Shown: positions 1 to 8,053 of the stretch, one piece after another
Numbering within the stretch: position 1 is the first letter of the stretch
Layout: each line of letters opens with the position of its first letter
NCBI GenBank assembly: GCA_965213545.1
Contig: CBDBZL010000002.1
Location: 1,488,001-1,552,000, forward strand
Length of the DNA stretch: 64,000 nucleotides
Direction of reading: 5' to 3'
Source: CBDBZL01 sp965213545
GTDB lineage: Bacteria; Pseudomonadota; Alphaproteobacteria; Sphingomonadales; Sphingomonadaceae
Notes under the pieces: model-generated
Seen by the model: only the letters and a program-made list of their open reading frames with translations
What the model was told of the DNA's origin: nothing
The model's database searches: none
Program-made: the position numbers and the translations under genes

Positions 1-41
1 GCGGCGAAATCCTCGACCAGGGGATGTTCGCCACGCTGCAT
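1..41 (-). CDS. possible 5' end of the gene after the E2 gene (partial)
   Basis: An ATG at 41 on the minus strand opens a frame reading MQRGEHPLVEDFAA to the window edge. The same frame stays open further upstream, up to the end of the E2 gene. It lies 64 bases downstream of the E2 stop on the same strand, where another operon member would be expected. No clear ribosome binding site is visible and the fragment is too short to assign a family. Confidence 0.25.
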   Translation of the reverse strand, partial: MQRGEHPLVEDFA

Positions 42-105
42 CCCAGGGGCGAGCGCGGCGGCGGCGACCCGGTCTTTGCCAACCGTCCCTAGCCAAGCCC
101 GAAGG

Positions 106-1557
106 TCAACCGGCCAATTGCTCGGGCTGCTCGATCAGACCGGCCAGCGCCTCGAGGAAGCGGGCCCCGTCGATGCCGTCGATCGCGCGATGATCGCAGC
201 TGAGCGACAGGTGCAGCACGGGGACGATGCGCAGCGCGCCGTCATCAGCGTATGGCTCGGGGGCCGCCGCGCCGACCGCCAGGATGGCGCCCTGCGGCGG
301 ATTGACCACCGCATCGAAGGATTCCACTCCGAACGCACCCAGGTTGGAGATCGAGAAACTGCCGCCCTCGAACTCCTCGGGTCGCAACTTGCCGGCGCGG
401 GCACGCTGCGCCAGTGCCGACGCGCGGCTGGCGATATCCGCCACGCCAAGCGTGTCCGCCGCCTCGATGATGGGGGTGATCAATCCGCGCTCGGTGGCCA
501 CCGCGATGGCGATGTCGGCCCGGGCGAAGCGGTGGATGGCATCGTTGTGCACCTGGACATTGACCGCGGGCACCTCGCGCAGCGCCAGCGCGCAGGCGCG
601 CAACAGGTAGTCGTTGATGGTGCCCGGCTTGCCAGCCAGTTCGCGCATCGCGATCAGCCGGTCGGCGCGCACCCGGCGGCGCAGATAGATATGCGGGATG
701 GTCTGCTTGGCCGCGCTCAGCCGGCGGGCGATAGCGCGGCGCATCGCGCTCATCGGCACGATCTCGACCTCGCCCCGACCGGGTGAGGGTTTGCCCGCAG
801 AAGGTTGCTCGGGCGCGCGGGACCGGGGAGTATCGCCGGCCGCAGATTGCTCGATCAGCGCCAGAACATCGGCCTTGCACACCCTCCCCTTGGGCCCCGT
901 CCCCTCGATCGCCGCCAGGTCGAGCTGGTTCAGCACCGCCAGCCGCCGGGCCAGCGGAGAAGCGAAGGCCTGCTCCTGCCCGGGCGCCTCGATCGGACCG
1001 GTCAGGACCGGTGCGCGCTTTCCGGCCAGCGCCTTGTCCACATCCTGCCGGGTGATCCGCCCGCCGCGACCGGTGGCGGTGATATCAGCCACCGCAAGCC
1101 CCGCAGCCTCGGCCGTCCGGCGCGCGGCGGGCGAGATCGCCACGCCCTGCGCGATGCGGGTCGCGGGTCGTTCGCGTTTGGTCGGTGTCGGGGGCGCGGC
1201 CGGTGCTTCCCCCGAAGTGGCGTCGGCATCCTCCTTCTCCTCGGCATCATCCGCGGCCCCGCCACCCGCCGGCTTGAACGCGGCGATGAAGGCGTCGATG
1301 TCCTCGGGCGATGTGCCCGGAGGCCCCAGCACCGCTAGCAGCGCGCCCACCGGCAGCGTCTGCTGTTCGCTGGCGACCAGGCGGACCAGACAGCCATCCA
1401 CCTCCGCCTCGATCTCGTTGGTGATCTTGTCGGTCTCGATCAGCGCCAGCACCTGGCCCTTGGCAAACGGTTCGCCTTCCTCGACCTGCCAGCCGGCGAG
1501 CGTTCCCTCGCTCATCTCGATGCCCCACTTGGGCATGGCGAAGGGCTTCAAGCTCAT
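106..1557 (-). CDS. 2-oxo-acid dehydrogenase E2 (dihydrolipoamide acyltransferase)
   Basis: This is the core acyltransferase of a pyruvate/acetoin dehydrogenase-type complex. It passes the acyl group from E1 through lipoyl-lysine to CoA. The 483-residue protein has one lipoyl domain (residues 3-78, ETDK motif with lipoyl lysine about K44). Two peripheral-subunit-binding domains follow in tandem (about 141-177 and 199-236, each ending in a G-x-G-G/K-R-I/V pattern), then the catalytic domain with DHRAIDG near residue 456. The ATG at 1557 was chosen because the lipoyl domain starts there and it overlaps the E1-beta stop (ATGA). No E3 gene is visible, so the complex probably borrows a dihydrolipoyl dehydrogenase. 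The substrate cannot be read from sequence. Confidence 0.9.
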   Translation of the reverse strand: MSLKPFAMPKWGIEMSEGTLAGWQVEEGEPFAKGQVLALIETDKITNEIEAEVDGCLVRLVASEQQTLPVGALLAVLGPPGTSPEDIDAFIAAFKPAGGGAADDAEEKEDADATSGEAPAAPPTPTKRERPATRIAQGVAISPAARRTAEAAGLAVADITATGRGGRITRQDVDKALAGKRAPVLTGPIEAPGQEQAFASPLARRLAVLNQLDLAAIEGTGPKGRVCKADVLALIEQSAAGDTPRSRAPEQPSAGKPSPGRGEVEIVPMSAMRRAIARRLSAAKQTIPHIYLRRRVRADRLIAMRELAGKPGTINDYLLRACALALREVPAVNVQVHNDAIHRFARADIAIAVATERGLITPIIEAADTLGVADIASRASALAQRARAGKLRPEEFEGGSFSISNLGAFGVESFDAVVNPPQGAILAVGAAAPEPYADDGALRIVPVLHLSLSCDHRAIDGIDGARFLEALAGLIEQPEQLAG

Positions 1558-2567
1558 CACCCCCACTCCAGCACCCGGCGCACCGCCGCCTCGATGGCTG
1601 GCGGACCGGGCACCCAGGCGCGCTCCAGCTCGGGCGCGAAGGGGACAGGCGTGTGCGGCGCGGTGACGCATTCTGGCGGTGCATCGAGGCTGCTGAACGC
1701 CTTCATCGCCACCAATGCGGCAATGTCGCGCGCCAAGCTGCACCGGGGCGGGCTCTCGTCGACCACCACCAGCCGGCCGGTCTGCTCCACGCTGTCGAGG
1801 ATCGCCTCCTCGTCGAGCGGGCTGGTGGTGCGCGGATCGATAAGGTCACAGCCGATGCCGTCCTCGGCCAGCTTGTCGGCGGCCTTCTCGGCGAAGCTCA
1901 CCATGCGGCCCAGCGCCACGATGGTGACATCGCCCCCCTCGCACGCCATCCGCGCATGACCGAAGGGCACCCGGTGAAGGCCATCGGGCACCTCGCCCTT
2001 CTTGCCGTAGAGCGCCTTGTGCTCGAAGAACATCACCGGGTCATCGCCCAGAAGCGCCTCGTTCATCAGCCCTTTGGCATCGGAGGGCGTGCTTGGCAGC
2101 GCCACCTTAAGGCCGGGGATGGCGGTGAGCAGGTTGTAGAATGCCTGGCTGTGCTGCGCGGCGGCGTTCATTCCCGCGCCGTAGATGAGCCGCACCACCA
2201 CCGGGCAGCGCGCCTTGCCGCCGAACATGTAGCGGAACTTGGCGATCTGGTTGATCAGCTGGTCGCCGCACACGCCGATGAAATCGGCGAACATCAGCTC
2301 GGCCACCGGGCGCATGCCGGCCAGCGCCGCACCCGCCGCCGCGCCGATGATGGCGCTTTCCGAGATCGGCGTGTCGATCACCCGTTCGGGGCCGAACTTG
2401 CCGACCAGACCGCCGCTGGTCCCCCAGATGCCGCCGATCGCCTCCTGCCCGCCCGCGGTGCCCGCGCCGCCGGCCACGTCCTCGCCCATGAGGATGACGC
2501 TGGGATCGCGCTCCATCGCCTCGTGCAGCGTGCGGTTGATCGCCTCGCGGATGTTCATCACGTCCAT
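1557..2567 (-). CDS. 2-oxo-acid dehydrogenase E1 component, beta subunit
   Basis: This is the beta subunit of the thiamine-diphosphate-dependent E1 decarboxylase (336 residues). It starts NIREAINRTLHEAMERD and has the family pattern VILMGEDVAGG near the N-terminus. The transketolase pyrimidine domain is followed by the C-terminal domain (DLIDPRTTSPLDEEAI). It lies 14 bases after E1-alpha and overlaps E2 by one base. A second ATG at 2558, three codons in, is an equally possible start. PdhB and AcoB share this layout; because the cluster also encodes an oxygenase and dehydrogenases, I leave the substrate open. Confidence 0.9.
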   Translation of the reverse strand: MDVMNIREAINRTLHEAMERDPSVILMGEDVAGGAGTAGGQEAIGGIWGTSGGLVGKFGPERVIDTPISESAIIGAAAGAALAGMRPVAELMFADFIGVCGDQLINQIAKFRYMFGGKARCPVVVRLIYGAGMNAAAQHSQAFYNLLTAIPGLKVALPSTPSDAKGLMNEALLGDDPVMFFEHKALYGKKGEVPDGLHRVPFGHARMACEGGDVTIVALGRMVSFAEKAADKLAEDGIGCDLIDPRTTSPLDEEAILDSVEQTGRLVVVDESPPRCSLARDIAALVAMKAFSSLDAPPECVTAPHTPVPFAPELERAWVPGPPAIEAAVRRVLEWG

Positions 2568-2581
2568 CGGCTCAGGCTCTC

Positions 2582-3553
2582 TCAATAGACCGCATAGACA
2601 TCTTCCTCGATCTGGGCGGGGTCGCACCGGTCGGCGGCGCGCGCCTCGTCCACCGCCCGGTCGATCAGCGCGGCGACCTCGGCATCGATCGTGTCGAGCT
2701 GGCCGGCATCGAGTGTCTGGCGGGTGACCTCGGCGGCGCGGAAGATCTTCAACGCATTGCGTTCGGCGCGGATGCGGTCGAGCTCGCCCTTGCCGCGATA
2801 GCGCTGCGGATCGCCCTCGAAATGGCCGTAGAAGCGCTCGGTATCGAGCTCGATCGCCGCTGGCAGGCCCGTGCCGCGCACATGATCGAGAAGCTCGCCC
2901 ATCGCCTGATGCGTGGCGAAGAAATCACAGCCGTCGGCGCGCCACGCCTTCATCCCGAACGCCTCGGCGCGGCTGGCGATGTCGTTGTCGGTCGCCACCG
3001 CATATTCATCGCCGGTATGTTCGGAATAGTGATTGTTCTCGAACACGAAGATCGCCGGCACCTTGATCACCACCGCCATGTTCATCGCCTCAAAGGTGGT
3101 GCCCTGGTTGCACGCTCCGTCGCCCGAGAAAGCCACCGCCACCCGGCTCTTCCCCGCCGCCTTGGCGGCGATGGCCGCGCCCACCGCCTGGGGTGCGCCG
3201 GCGCCCACGATGCCGTTGGCGCCCAGCATGCCGATGGAGGTGTCGGCGATATGCATCGAGCCCCCGCGCCCCTTGCACAGCCCCTCGCGCCGGCCGAAGA
3301 TCTCCTTCATCATCGCCTTCACATCGCAGCCCTTGGCGATGCAGTGGCCATGGCCGCGATGGGTGGAGACGATCATGTCGTCATCGCCCAGATGCTCGCA
3401 CACGCCCACCGCGGCGGCTTCCTGCCCGCAGTATAGATGCGTGAAGCCCGGGATCTCGCCCTTGGCGATTTCCTCGTGCAGCCGTTCCTCGAACTGGCGG
3501 ATCGTGGCCATGTGGCGATAGGCGCGCAGCAGCGCATCGGCAGAGAACTGCAT
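2582..3553 (-). CDS. 2-oxo-acid dehydrogenase E1 component, alpha subunit
   Basis: This 323-residue protein is the thiamine-diphosphate-binding subunit of E1. The ThDP/Mg motif runs from GDG (about residue 144) to ENN (about 172-174). HRGHGH (about 65-70) and the KGRGGSMH segment are typical of the PdhA/AcoA family. The ATG at 3553 overlaps the Rieske oxygenase stop as ATGA; a GTG one codon earlier is also possible. The overlap implies co-translation with the oxygenase, which ties the oxidation and the oxidative decarboxylation steps to one pathway. Confidence 0.9.
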   Translation of the reverse strand: MQFSADALLRAYRHMATIRQFEERLHEEIAKGEIPGFTHLYCGQEAAAVGVCEHLGDDDMIVSTHRGHGHCIAKGCDVKAMMKEIFGRREGLCKGRGGSMHIADTSIGMLGANGIVGAGAPQAVGAAIAAKAAGKSRVAVAFSGDGACNQGTTFEAMNMAVVIKVPAIFVFENNHYSEHTGDEYAVATDNDIASRAEAFGMKAWRADGCDFFATHQAMGELLDHVRGTGLPAAIELDTERFYGHFEGDPQRYRGKGELDRIRAERNALKIFRAAEVTRQTLDAGQLDTIDAEVAALIDRAVDEARAADRCDPAQIEEDVYAVY

Positions 3554-4899
3554 CACACGTCTCCCTCGCCCGGCCCGTTATGGCCGTACACATAATCATC
3601 GAGCGTGCGGTGGAAGTGGCGCAGCCGCACCTCCTGCTCGCCCAGCCACAGGCCCTCGAACGCGTCCGAATGCATGCCCGCCTGAACCTGCGGCAGGTTG
3701 AAGGCGTCCTGGTCGAGCACCTGGCCGATGGTCCGGTCGCCATGGCGGAAATACTGGTGACGCGGGCGCTCGGGCCACGGCTTGCCTTCGGGCACCAGCT
3801 CGAGCATCCAGATGTCGTAGAACATCTTGTCAGGATCGGTGGGATGCGGGCGCTGGCGGAACATCATCACGTCATCGGCATGCACGTTCATCGAGACATG
3901 CGGGAAGATGGTGTAGTGATAGTCGTCGGTCAGCTGCTCGTCGGCGAGGTCGGAATAGTCCTTGCCCTGCTCGGGCCCGTGCTCGCGCTTGAACAGCTGC
4001 AATGCGCGCCTGATGCCGTCCACCGGCCCCTCGTATTCGGCAGGATCCATTCCCGCCTGCTCCATCATCCCGGCGATCAGCGGCGGTATGCTGGAGGGCA
4101 GCTGCACGCGCGGGCTGACCGCGGCGAAGGGGATGAGGTAGCGGTTGTGCTTGTCGTAGCAGTCATACTGCACGTTGATATCGTCCAGATACCACTTGAG
4201 CTGCGGATGGATGCCCTGGACATGATAGGTCTCGCTAAAGGCGTCCACGCTCGCCTTCCAGTTGCAGTCCCACTCCACGGTGATGTCGCGCACCCACGCC
4301 ATGCGCTCCATGTGATAGGGGTCCAGGTGCTCGGGAATGACGCCCAGATAATCCATCAGCGGCTCGGCATCCGGGTTGAGCGAAAACCACACGAAACTGC
4401 CCCATTCGCCCGTCTTGACCGGCTTCACCCGGCCGCAGGGCGGCGGTCCCTGGGGGAAGGTGTCGCGGTCGGGCATGTGGAGCAGCTTGCCGGTCGAGGA
4501 ATAGGCCCAGTGGTGGTAGGAGCAGCGGAACACGCCGTCCTCCTCGGCGACCGATCCGTGACCTTCCTCGGGCACCAGTCGGTTGCCCCGATGGAGGCAC
4601 ACATTGTGGAAGCCCGCGACCGAGCCGTCCTTCTGGCGCACCAGCAGCACCGATTGCCGGCCGATATTGGTGCAGATATAGTCGCCGGGTTCGGGCATGT
4701 CGGATGAGCGCCCGCCAAGCAGCCACACCTTGGTCCACATCCGCTCCCATTCCAGCGCCATGAACTCGGCCGAGGTGTAGCGCGCCGCCGGAATGAGGTT
4801 ATGGCCCAGCTGCGGATCGGGCGCCTTTGTTACCGGCGTGCCGCCCGGCTTCTCGTCCGGTGGAGAGCGGAACACATCCTGCTGGCGCTTCACATCCAT
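3553..4899 (-). CDS. Rieske [2Fe-2S] aromatic-ring-hydroxylating-type oxygenase, large subunit
   Basis: This 448-residue terminal oxygenase activates O2 to hydroxylate or demethylate an organic substrate using electrons from a separate reductase. The Rieske ligands are C101-x-H103 (VCLHRG) and C126-x2-H129 (CSYHH). The mononuclear iron site is seen in SETYHVQGIHP (H226, H231), with D219 as the likely bridging acid. The C-terminal domain is the SRPBCC fold of the RHO alpha family. No ferredoxin, reductase or beta subunit lies nearby, so it is probably an alpha-only oxygenase supplied by reductases elsewhere. It starts the tightly coupled stretch with E1-alpha, E1-beta and E2. Confidence 0.9.
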   Translation of the reverse strand: MDVKRQQDVFRSPPDEKPGGTPVTKAPDPQLGHNLIPAARYTSAEFMALEWERMWTKVWLLGGRSSDMPEPGDYICTNIGRQSVLLVRQKDGSVAGFHNVCLHRGNRLVPEEGHGSVAEEDGVFRCSYHHWAYSSTGKLLHMPDRDTFPQGPPPCGRVKPVKTGEWGSFVWFSLNPDAEPLMDYLGVIPEHLDPYHMERMAWVRDITVEWDCNWKASVDAFSETYHVQGIHPQLKWYLDDINVQYDCYDKHNRYLIPFAAVSPRVQLPSSIPPLIAGMMEQAGMDPAEYEGPVDGIRRALQLFKREHGPEQGKDYSDLADEQLTDDYHYTIFPHVSMNVHADDVMMFRQRPHPTDPDKMFYDIWMLELVPEGKPWPERPRHQYFRHGDRTIGQVLDQDAFNLPQVQAGMHSDAFEGLWLGEQEVRLRHFHRTLDDYVYGHNGPGEGDV

Positions 4900-4924
4900 A
4901 TCGCGGGTTTCCTAGGCGTTCCTG

Positions 4925-5686
4925 TCAGAAATGCGTGCAGTTGGTGAAGCCGCCATCCACCACCAGATGGGCGCCGTTGCACCAGCTGGCCGCGGGGCTG
5001 GCAAGGAAGCCCACCGCCCGGGCGATCTCCTCGGGCTTGCCGAAGCGGCCGAGCGGATGCTGGCGGATAAGCGAATTGTAGAACTTCTCCATCGCGCCCT
5101 TGAGCATCTCCCAGTTGCCGCCCTCGAACTCGACCGGACCGGGTGATACCACATTGACGCGGATGCCGTCCTTGCCGTGCGCCAGGCCCAGCTGCTTGCC
5201 ATAGGTGATAAGCGAGGCCTTCATCGCGTTATAGGCCTGCGGACCGCCCATCGCCTCACGCACCGAGGTGGTGCCGATGAGCACGATCGAGCCTTCCTTG
5301 CGCTCGACCATTCCCTCAAGCACCGCGTCGATCGCACGCACCGGGCCCATCACATCCACCGCGAAGGCCTTTTCCCAGTATTTGAGGCTGCCCATCCCGC
5401 CTCCCGCCGAACTGATCGGCACCAGGATGTCGCAGCCTTCCAGCTCCTCGTCGGTTCGCTCCATCCATTCGCGAAAGCCGTCTGTATCCTTCACATCCGC
5501 GCCCGACCCGATCACCTTGGTGCCGTATTTGCGCAAGGTGGCGACCGCATCCTTGACCGAATCATCGTTGCGCGCGGTGATCGCCACATCGCAGCCCTCA
5601 CGCGCGAACAGTTCGGCGATGGCATAGCCGATTCCGCGCGCACCGCCCACGATGATGGCCTTCTTCCCCTTGAGCCCCAGATCCAT
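4925..5686 (-). CDS. short-chain dehydrogenase/reductase
   Basis: This 253-residue NAD(P)-dependent oxidoreductase belongs to the classical SDR family. The cofactor loop is VGGARGIG (about 14-21), and the active site is a serine or threonine in the IGTTS segment plus YNAMK. The ATG at 5686 was chosen because the Rossmann fold starts there (MDLGLKGKKAIIVGG). It is two bases after the preceding SDR and 25 bases before the Rieske gene, so it is in the same operon. It may oxidise or reduce a hydroxy/keto intermediate of the oxygenase pathway; the substrate is unknown. Confidence 0.88.
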   Translation of the reverse strand: MDLGLKGKKAIIVGGARGIGYAIAELFAREGCDVAITARNDDSVKDAVATLRKYGTKVIGSGADVKDTDGFREWMERTDEELEGCDILVPISSAGGGMGSLKYWEKAFAVDVMGPVRAIDAVLEGMVERKEGSIVLIGTTSVREAMGGPQAYNAMKASLITYGKQLGLAHGKDGIRVNVVSPGPVEFEGGNWEMLKGAMEKFYNSLIRQHPLGRFGKPEEIARAVGFLASPAASWCNGAHLVVDGGFTNCTHF

Positions 5687-5688
5687 CG

Positions 5689-6462
5689 CTAAACCCCTCT
5701 TAGTTGACGCAATTGCGCGTTGCCGGGCAGGCGGCCCAGCTGTGCGCCCCCCGAAACCTGCACGATCTCGCCGGTGACGAAGCAGTCGCTCGCTACCAGC
5801 CATTGAACCGCCGAGGCCACTTCTGCCGGACTTACCGAACGTTGCCGCAGCAGCGCCTGGTCCAGATAAGCCTCGCGCAGCGGCGGATTGGCGAAGATGG
5901 GCTCGGTCATCGGCGTGCGGGCGAAACCCGGAGCCACGGCGTTGACGCGGATCGCGCGTTCGCCCAGCTCCACTGCGGCAATGCGCACCAGATGCTCGAG
6001 CGCCGCCTTGGCGCAGCTATAGGCGGCCAGCCCCGCGCCGGCGAGGCTGGCGGTAAGCGAGGAGAACAGGACGATCGCGCCGCCGCCGGGCATGGCCCCG
6101 ATCGCATGCTTGAGCAGCAAGGCATTGGCGGTGAAGTGGATCGTCATCTGCTCCTCGATCTGCTTGCGGCTGATCCCCGCCAGCCTGCCCGCGCAAGTGG
6201 TGCCCGCGGCGTTGACTATGATGTCGAGCGGCTCCGCACCGGCGAGCAGCCGCGCGACCGCCGCCTCGTCGGTGATGTCGCAACCGGCGCTGTCACCACC
6301 GATCCGCTGGGCGAGCGCGCCGACCGCATCCTCGTTGCGAGCGACAACCGTCACATGATCGCCCGCGTCCGCCAGCCGGAGTGCGGCGGCCTCGCCCAGA
6401 CCGCCCGGGCTGGAGCAACCGATCACCAGCGCCCGTCGCCCCGTTTCGCCCGCTTCGCGCAT
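5689..6462 (-). CDS. short-chain dehydrogenase/reductase, first gene of the Rieske operon
   Basis: This 257-residue SDR has a slightly unusual cofactor loop (GCSSPGGLG), then NAAG, the catalytic serine in LFSSL and YSCAK. The ending VSGGAQLG is the usual SDR C-terminus. It is probably the first gene of the minus-strand operon, because a palindromic element at 6501-6524 lies just before its ATG and the upstream SDR ends inside that element. GGA upstream of the ATG is a weak ribosome binding site. The function is a dehydrogenase of unknown substrate. Confidence 0.87.
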   Translation of the reverse strand: MREAGETGRRALVIGCSSPGGLGEAAALRLADAGDHVTVVARNEDAVGALAQRIGGDSAGCDITDEAAVARLLAGAEPLDIIVNAAGTTCAGRLAGISRKQIEEQMTIHFTANALLLKHAIGAMPGGGAIVLFSSLTASLAGAGLAAYSCAKAALEHLVRIAAVELGERAIRVNAVAPGFARTPMTEPIFANPPLREAYLDQALLRQRSVSPAEVASAVQWLVASDCFVTGEIVQVSGGAQLGRLPGNAQLRQLRGV

Positions 6463-6500
6463 TCCAGCAGCATCCTAGGGCATGCGCGCTCCATCGCAAC

Positions 6501-6524
6501 AAAAAAGCAGGCATGATTGTTTTT
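6501..6524. promoter_or_regulatory. palindromic operator-like element, copy 1
   Basis: This AT-rich element in a GC-rich neighbourhood is an imperfect inverted repeat centred on CATG between 6513 and 6514. The right arm is ATTGTTTTT and the left arm AAAAAAGCAGG. The 14-base core and right arm, GCATGATTGTTTTT, recur exactly at 8851-8864. It sits 39 bases before the SDR start at 6462 and overlaps the stop codon of the SDR ending at 6523. It is probably the binding site of a local repressor, the TetR protein at 7378 being the best candidate. Confidence 0.6.
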
Positions 6525-7278
6525 ATGGCCGGATGCTCAGCCCGTTGTCGACCAGATATTCACCGCCGGTGAGGAAGCGTGCCTGGTCGCTGCACAGGAA
6601 CACGATGAGGTTGGCGACATCGTCGGGCGCACCGATGGCTTCGGCCGGCAGGACGCCTTCGGGAACCTCCTGCTGCTCGCCCGGACGCCCCATCGCCCCC
6701 TGGATCATCGGCGTCTCGATCGAGGAGGGATGCAGCGTGTTGCAGCGCACCTTGTAGCCCTGATCCTGGCAATGGATGGCGATGGCCTTGCTCATCGAGC
6801 GCACCGCGCCCTTGGCTGCCGAATAGGCGAAGAACGGGGGATAGCCGAAATGGCTGGCGGTGGAGCACATATTGATGATCGAGCCGTGCTTGGAGCGGGC
6901 GAGCAGCGGCAGACCCAGCTTGCAGCCCAGGAACACGCCCTTGCACATGATGTCCATCACCCGGTCGAACTCCTCGATGGTGGTCGCTTCGGGATCGGCA
7001 ACCACCACGATGCCGGCATTGTTGACCAGAATATCGAGGCGGTCATGATCGGCCTCAATCCGTGAGTACACCGCCTCCCAGTCCGCGGGCGAGGCGACAT
7101 CATGCGCCAGCGCCACCGCCCGCTCGCCGATCTCCTGCGCCACCTTGCTAGCGGCTTCCTCATTGATATCGGTGACATAGACACGTGCGCCCGCCTCGGC
7201 GAGACGCAGACAGTCCGCCCGGCCAAGGCCCGATCCCCCGCCGGTGACCAGAGCGATTTTGTTGTCGAGCAGACCCAT
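6523..7278 (-). CDS. short-chain dehydrogenase/reductase
   Basis: This 251-residue classical SDR has TGGGSGLG (about 12-19), NNAG, a catalytic serine in MCSTAS and YSAAK, and ends GGEYLVDNGLSIRP. A strong ribosome binding site (AAAGGAAAG) precedes the ATG at 7278. It is divergent from the TetR gene at 7378 with 99 bases between them, so the TetR protein probably controls it. The sequence resembles cyclohexanol or 3-alpha-hydroxysteroid dehydrogenases in general layout, but the substrate cannot be assigned. Confidence 0.88.
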   Translation of the reverse strand: MGLLDNKIALVTGGGSGLGRADCLRLAEAGARVYVTDINEEAASKVAQEIGERAVALAHDVASPADWEAVYSRIEADHDRLDILVNNAGIVVVADPEATTIEEFDRVMDIMCKGVFLGCKLGLPLLARSKHGSIINMCSTASHFGYPPFFAYSAAKGAVRSMSKAIAIHCQDQGYKVRCNTLHPSSIETPMIQGAMGRPGEQQEVPEGVLPAEAIGAPDDVANLIVFLCSDQARFLTGGEYLVDNGLSIRP

Positions 7279-7377
7279 GACTTTCCTTTCTCGATGATTC
7301 GTTTGACGCGCGTTTTCATTAACAGATAAGAAGCGAGGCTAAGCAGGCACGATCGCATCGTCCCCGCACGCATCGAA

Positions 7378-8043
7378 ATGATCAACCGCAACGCACCTTT
7401 CGCCCTTGAGGCCGGCATAGGCGATGAGCCTGTCCGTCCGCCTGCCGAGCCCACCGCGCAGGCGCTCAAAAGCGCCAAGACGCGCGCCCGCCTGATCGAG
7501 GCGACGATAAGGTGCCTGGTCAAGTACAGCTATGCCGATACCACCACCCCCAAGGTGGCCGAGGAGGCGGGCCTTTCGCGCGGGGCCATGCTGCATCACT
7601 TCGAGAACGGGCGGCAGCTGATGCAGGCGACGCTGGTGGAGCTGCATCACAAGCGGCTGCGTGCCTTTCGCCGGGCGGCGGGCACGCTCGACCATGACAC
7701 GCGCACGCTGCTTCACGCTTATTGGGGCCAGTTGCTGCGGCCCAGCTTCATCGCCTTCCAGGAGTTGGCTCTGGCCTCGCGCACCGACAAGCAGCTGGCC
7801 GCCACGCTGGAGCCGGTGCGCCAGGAATTCCGCGAGCGCTGGCATGATCTGGCGATCGAGCTGTTTCCCGAATGGCGCCAGGATCCGCGGGCGTTCGACA
7901 TCGCGCTGGCGCTGACCCAGAGCACGCTCGAGGGCATGGCGGTGAACCGGCTGACCCATGGCATCGATGACGACACCATCTCGCTGGTGCTCGATCACCT
8001 CGAGAAGGTCATTCTCGACCTGCGACCCAAGCGCGCGCTCTAG
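7378..8043 (+). CDS. TetR/AcrR family transcriptional regulator
   Basis: This 221-residue ligand-responsive DNA-binding protein has its N-terminal helix-turn-helix in TTPKVAEEAGLSRGAMLHHF (about residues 57-76). The rest is a helical ligand-binding domain. It is divergent from the SDR at 7278 and lies between the two copies of the palindromic element (6501-6524 and 8843-8864). That makes it the likely regulator of the Rieske operon and the CoA-transferase. The first 30 residues are of low complexity, so a later start is possible. Confidence 0.85.
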   Translation: MINRNAPFALEAGIGDEPVRPPAEPTAQALKSAKTRARLIEATIRCLVKYSYADTTTPKVAEEAGLSRGAMLHHFENGRQLMQATLVELHHKRLRAFRRAAGTLDHDTRTLLHAYWGQLLRPSFIAFQELALASRTDKQLAATLEPVRQEFRERWHDLAIELFPEWRQDPRAFDIALALTQSTLEGMAVNRLTHGIDDDTISLVLDHLEKVILDLRPKRAL

Positions 8044-8053
8044 CGAAGCTGCC

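Noticed and set aside
698..1666. Long antisense open frame over the E2 gene, and many similar ones elsewhere.
   Set aside because: In DNA of this GC content long antisense frames are common; they lack family motifs.
7340..7353. AAGCAGGCACGATC resembles the left half of the palindrome at 6501, near the TetR start.
   Set aside because: It matches only one half with a mismatch and lacks the T-rich arm, so it is too weak to call an operator.
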